A stretch of DNA of 64,000 nucleotides. Origin: Rhynchopus euleeides (taxonomy: Eukaryota; Euglenozoa; Diplonemea; Diplonemida; Diplonemidae). Location: contig OY723264.1 of the NCBI GenBank assembly GCA_963210315.1, positions 1,364,001 through 1,428,000 on the forward strand, read 5' to 3'. A program made the position numbers and the translations under genes. The number at the start of each line of letters is the position of its first letter. Position 1 is the first letter of the stretch. Shown here one piece after another: positions 59,680 through 64,000 of the stretch. The notes beneath the pieces are model-generated. The model searched no databases, was not told where the DNA came from, and saw only the letters and a list, made by a program, of their open reading frames with translations.

Positions 59680-62066
59680 ATGGTCAGAATCAAATCAAGC
59701 CATGTGTTCTTCGTAGGAGCGTGTGTGTTGGGGGGGATCCGCTATGCGGCCGCCGATGACACCGGCGACCACAATGCTTCGGCCGACCCATGCATGACAC
59801 CGGCGCCAACCGACGCAAGCGGCCCGTTGCCGACGTGGCTGTCGCTGATCTTCGGTGGCATCCTGCTGTGCCTGTCTGGTATCTTCAGTGGGCTGACCCT
59901 CGGCCTGCTCGGTCTGGACACCATGGCCCTGAAGGCTGTTGCCGAGGCAGGTGAGGAGCCTGAGCGCAGCTACGCGCAGAAGATCATCCCCCTTCGTGAG
60001 GACGGCAACCTGCTGCTGTGCACCCTGCTGCTTGGCAACGTGATGGTCAACGTGATGATCCCCATCCTGCTGGCGGACGTCACGGGCGGGCTGCTCGGTT
60101 TCATCTTCTCCACCGCGTTCATCGTGATCTTCGGTGAGATTGTCCCCCAGGCAACCTGCTCCAAGCATGCGCTGCTCATCGGGTCGACGTCTGTCCCCCT
60201 CGTGCAGTTTTTCAAGTTCGTTCTGTTCGTGCTGGCGAAGCCCATTGCCATGATCCTCGACTGCACGCTCGGCGCAGATGCGGGGCAAATCTACAACAAG
60301 GACGAGCTGAAGCAGCTGCTGTGGCAGCACCTCCACGAGGACAAGCTGGAGCAGGCTGAGTTCCAGATTCTTAGCAGGGCCCTGGACCTGCAGAAGACAG
60401 ACGTTGAGCTCGTCATGACCCCCGAGGATAAGACGTACAAGCTGGATGTCGACATCATTCTGGATGAAGAAAAGCTGATGGAGATCTGGCAGACCGGCCA
60501 CTCCCGTATCCCCGTCATCGAGTCGATGCCCGACCCCGAGCACATGGGAGATGATATGTATGCAATGTGCCTGTGTTGTTCCGGAGGGTGGGGGGTGGTG
60601 GGTGTGTGACAATCTGCCGTCGCCATGTGACTTGTCCTATCCCACCACACTCATGCACAATGAAACACCGCACCCTCGCCACCACAGAGAGAACTTCGTT
60701 GGTGTGCTGTACACAAAGGACCTGATCACCGTGCGCGTGGAGGACAAGGTCACGGTGCGCCAGATCCTCGGCTTCTACAACAGAGGGTATGTGTCCTGCC
60801 TTGTGATGCTGGTGGGGTGCCTGTTTGTCTTGGCCGCTGTGGGTGGTGCAGCGGCATTGGCTCCCATGGGAGATGGGGGGTTGCAGGATTGCTTGCCCCA
60901 TGAAAGCTCCATGCTACACCCAACATGCACAGGTTGCCCCTGAAGTTCGACAAGGCCACGAAGTTGGACAAGGTGCTGGACATCTTCCGCAAGGGCAAGA
61001 CCCACATCGGGTTTGTCACCGAGGTATTGTTCGCGTTGCTTTTGCCTAACCTGCCCTGCCTTGTTTGCCATGACTGCGCACAACCCACACCAAACTTCAT
61101 CAAGCAAAACAAGCGTGGTTTTAAAAAAAAAAAAAAAAAAAAAACAAGCGTGGTTTGTTCACCCGGGTTTGGCGCACAAACAGCGCCTCTTCCCACCCCA
61201 CCCACCCTTCTATTCCACAGACAACCTCCAAGGGCGGTGGCGACCCTGAGGTTGACGTTGTGGGCATTGTGACGCTGGAGGACGTTATTGAACAGTTGGT
61301 TGGCCAGGAGATTGTCGACGAGCACGACAACTACGAAGACATCGGCGCCCAGAGGCGCAAGCGCACGGGGCGTGTCGCTGCAATGCCACTCGGAATGCTG
61401 AAGCAGCTGCGCCAGCGCATGGCGCCTGACCAGGCCAAGATGCTGGCACACTTCCTGTCGTACTCCCTCCCGGACCCATTCGCCGCTCTGTCCGAGGAGC
61501 AGCTGTTCCAGCTGCTGATGGACTCGGGCGTGCGCGAGCTGCGCCTGCCTGTGAAGGAGACCCCCCGCCACCTCGACTCCACCAACAACGTCTGGGTGTA
61601 CAAGAAGAACAAGCCGATGGAGGTCTTCACCCTCATCCTCTCCGGGAAGTATGCATCTATGCGCCTGTGCCCTGACTGCCCATTGCAATGTTCCTCTGCA
61701 AACACCCCACACCCCTGCAGGCTGGAGGCTATCTCGTCGTCGGAGGGGTTCCGCACGGAGTACGGCCCGAACCAGTTTATCGGGGCGCGTGTTCTCCGTG
61801 AGGGTGGGACGCTACGCAGCGACTTCGACTGCAGGCTGATCGAGAGCCCGAGCAAAGTGGTGCAGATCTCCTTCCAGGATGTGCTCGCCGCCCGCAAGGG
61901 CACCTCCGCGGATGACATCGTTCTGCTTGATCGCGATGTCGAGAAGAGGCGCAATCACAGCGTGACGACAAATCCGATTTCCACGCTGAACCGCGACCAG
62001 CACAACTGCACGCCCCAAGAGACCTTTACACCCACAACGCCTGAGCTCAAGGAGAGCTTCAGCTAA
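59680..62066 (+). CDS. CNNM/Mam3-type membrane protein (DUF21, CBS pair, cyclic-nucleotide-binding-like domain), five exons
   Basis: Join 59680-60557, 60688-60786, 60933-61023, 61221-61648, 61721-62066: 613 residues. All four introns (130, 146, 197 and 72 bp) are GT-AG and the frame is kept. A signal-like N-terminus (about 1-25) precedes the DUF21 transmembrane domain: SGIFSGLTLGLLGLDTMALK, GNLLLCTLLLGNVMVNVMIP, IVIFGEIVPQATCSKHALL. The CBS region follows (VELVMTPEDKTYKLDVD, GHSRIPVIE, NFVGVLYTKDLI, FRKGKTHIGFV, GIVTLEDVIEQLVGQEIVDE) and then a CNBH-like domain (VFTLILSGK...GFRTEYGPNQFIGAR). This is the order of eukaryotic CNNM / yeast Mam3 proteins, linked to Mg2+ and other divalent-metal homeostasis. 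Plasma or vacuolar membrane. Alternative N-terminal starts are possible but 59680 gives the signal-like segment. Confidence 0.92.
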
Positions 62067-63589
62067 AGGTGGTAAAGGGGGGTGGGGGGGGTTGTTCCAA
62101 ACAGCCCGTCCACCCTTGGGGCTGCGTGCCGCCCCGCTCCGAAACAAGAATTCAGCCGGAAGGTGGCAGATTCACGGTGTGTTGGTGAGTATGACGTGTG
62201 TGTGTACCTCGAAGACCTCCGGTGTTCACCCACTCAAAAAGGCTGGTATATTTTTATTTGACAGAACAGGTTGCTTTTTTTCCCCCGCACTGAAAGACTT
62301 GTGGCATAGGCATAGTTCGGTGCCCTGCACACAGGCACGCGGTCACCGTTCATTGAACTGTTCATGCAAACAAAGAACGCAAATCCAAGTCTGGGTGTGA
62401 ATGTTGAGAGGTTGAAAGGTGAAGCGAGGAGGCGAGGGCAATTCTGAAGAGCGTTTCGTTTTGTGTGTGTGCAGTGGAGGGCTCACCAGAGTCCGCTCGG
62501 AGCGTCCTACACTGAACAATAAAGCTTACAGTGCAACGTGTGTGTTATGGTGTTGTTGTTGTTGTCGTTGTTGTTGTGAAAAGAAAATCACCAGACGTAT
62601 CACGAACCGAAATATGCAGTGACGGTCGAGGCGGGGCAGCGGAAAGCCGGAGGGGGGGGTATGTTATTTTGTGGAATAAAATGCGACATTCGGCTTCACG
62701 CACTGCAGGGTGAAACACCAGTCCGTTAGTTATTGTTTGTTCGTGCCCCTCAACTTCCACCGAGAGCTGGCGAGTCTTGCAGTTGTGGCTGGTCCTGCGG
62801 TGGTTCTCCGCACGCGGTACCGAAAAAGGTATCCTTGACAGCACTTCTGCCGCTGGTCTGCCACTGCAGGGCCAACCGTGTTTTACACCCCGAGGGGGTC
62901 TCAAGAAAGGCTTGCGCCGTGTCATCCTTCCGTGTACACTACCCGCAACACCAAGGCGCGACCGATCGATCAAAGATGCCAAAGTCTTTTTTGCAAGAAC
63001 AGCTAGCTTTTCGCACTAAAAAGACTCGTGGCAGCGTTCGGTATCCTGCACACATGCACTAGCAGGCACCGTTCGTACAAACAAAGAACGCAACTCCAAG
63101 TCTTTTTGAGGGGATTCTGTCTTCGAATCGTGCTCATTTAGAATGTTATTCTGGCCGTCGTGGTGGTACTGCGGCAATAAGCATATTGAAGCACCTTGAT
63201 GAGCGTGCAGCAGTTCTGTTGATTTGACTGTGTGTTTTTTTTTGAGGGAATCGGTATGCGCTATCCACCGGTTTTCCATTCACCCACACGCACACCCAAT
63301 ATGCCTCTCTCTGTTCTCTTCGGAAAAAAAATAGGGGGACCCATGCAGGGCTGTTCCTAACTGGGGGGCTTGTTCCCCACTTTCAGGATTCTGAACTTTT
63401 TTTCTAAGAATTTTTGTAAGGGGAAAAAAAGTTTTTTTCTAAGAATTTTGTTAGGGGATTTTTTTCTAAGGTTGTTTCGCAGAGGAAAAAACTTTTTCTA
63501 AGTTTTCCCCAGTCGACAGGGCGCGCACAAGGATGGAAGGGAAGTCTGTCCCACGTACCGTTCGCCTTGCTGGCCAACTGGAGAGCCAG
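62067..63589. other. Intergenic 3' of the CNNM gene, duplicated segment, no gene
   Basis: AATAAA at about 62518 is a possible poly(A) signal. A segment of about 100 bp at 62286-62392 (ending ACAAAGAACGCAAATCCAAG) recurs at 63011-63103. TTGTTGTTG microsatellite at about 62552-62576. At 63395-63500 TTTTTTTCTAAG words repeat four times. No gene recognised. Confidence 0.5.
62286..62392. repeat. Direct repeat of about 100 bp, copy 1 (copy 2 at 63011-63103)
   Basis: GCACTGAAAGACTTGTGGCA ... GCACACAGGCACGC ... CAAACAAAGAACGCAA then TCCAAGTCT is matched at 63011-63103 with scattered changes. It could be a duplicated 3' region or a short interspersed repeat. Confidence 0.65.
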
Positions 63590-63817
63590 ACGTTCACTAC
63601 CGTGGCCTCCGGCGGCTGGGGGGCTCCGCCCCCCAGACCCCCCTGTGGCGTACGTCTCGTACTCAAGTCCTTCGAATCCCATCAGGTCGGGGTCCAACCA
63701 CTCCAGTCGCCTCTGAGGACGCAGCCAACTCGCACAGAATCTGTACGCCCACACGAACAGATGTTCGCTACCGTGGCCTCCGGCGGCTGGGGGGCACCGC
63801 CCCCCAGACCCCCCATG
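63590..63817 (-). repeat. Paired GGGGGGCGGAGCCCCCC hairpin repeats, copies 8 and 9
   Basis: Same paired arrangement and linker (TCTCGTACTCAAGTCCTTCG ... GAATCTGTACGCCCACACG) as 33724-33960. The second unit has a changed loop (GGGGGGCACCGCCCCCC in plus reading), which keeps the stem pairing largely intact. Confidence 0.85.
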
Positions 63818-64000
63818 TAGCGTGTGCCCGTCCATCTATCTCACTTCCCTGGGTACAGTGCAGCGTAGGAGGTCAGCGCCGCATCCATGAAGCGCTTCTT
63901 CGAAGCCTGACTGACATCGGACAGGAGGTCGGGCTTCCCCACCTGGGAGGTACACTTGCCGCGTTCGCGCCATGCGTGACACGCGACACGCTACCTGAAA
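63818..64000. other. Window end, no gene recognised
   Basis: Unremarkable sequence with GCGTGACACGCGACACGC near the end. No conclusion possible. Confidence 0.4.

Noticed and set aside
1-64000. tRNA, rRNA, LTR or virus-like genes
   Set aside because: I looked for cloverleaf-like segments, rRNA signatures, reverse transcriptase and capsid motifs by eye and found none I could defend; a computational scan would be needed for certainty.

Overview
The window looks like nuclear DNA of a unicellular eukaryote. GC-rich genes, some with short GT-AG introns (72-215 bp, often starting GTATG), encode eukaryotic housekeeping proteins: a syntaxin-type SNARE, TFIIH subunit Tfb2/p52, the ribosome-assembly factor Rrs1, a CNNM-type membrane protein and a family-16 methyltransferase. 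Long C/G homopolymers between genes are striking. The taxon cannot be fixed from sequence; an algal or other protist lineage is plausible, but that is inference.

The window alternates between gene islands and dense transposon nests. Islands: 6.4-7.5 kb (SNARE), 32.0-37.9 kb (a HemB-like pseudoenzyme and a Cache/HAMP/cyclase-like membrane protein), 41.7-42.6 kb (YghU-type glutathione transferase), 46.8-50.4 kb (TFB2 and an EF-hand-like protein), 54.4-55.4 kb (RRS1) and 58.3-62.1 kb (methyltransferase and CNNM).

Nests: 0.4-5.2 kb, 9.8-24.8 kb, 28.6-31.0 kb, 38.6 kb, 43.5-46.6 kb (a hAT element), 50.4-52.7 kb and 56.2-57.5 kb. Autonomous-looking DNA transposons are a pogo-like element whose transposase carries a Ulp1/C48-type protease domain and a zinc knuckle, a hAT with TIRs and an 8-bp duplication, and a Crypton-like tyrosine recombinase. 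Non-autonomous elements include a TTAA-flanked piggyBac-like element, several TA-flanked elements whose ends are a G-run plus TCA, a 329-345 bp TA-MITE, and an element built of TAACGTTA-like words.

The most unusual structure is a family of four large palindromes with CACGGTGG ends (545-1235, 9787-10894, 12023-13045, 56150-57534). Each arm is itself written in a small vocabulary of short palindromic words (TACATGTA, ACTTGCATG, ACTTGTCATGC), and each copy is flanked by a matching dinucleotide. Two of them sit at exactly mirrored bases in the two TIRs of one smaller element, and the TA-MITE has repeatedly inserted into the palindromes at the same sequence. No rRNA, tRNA, CRISPR array, reverse transcriptase or virus-like gene was recognised.
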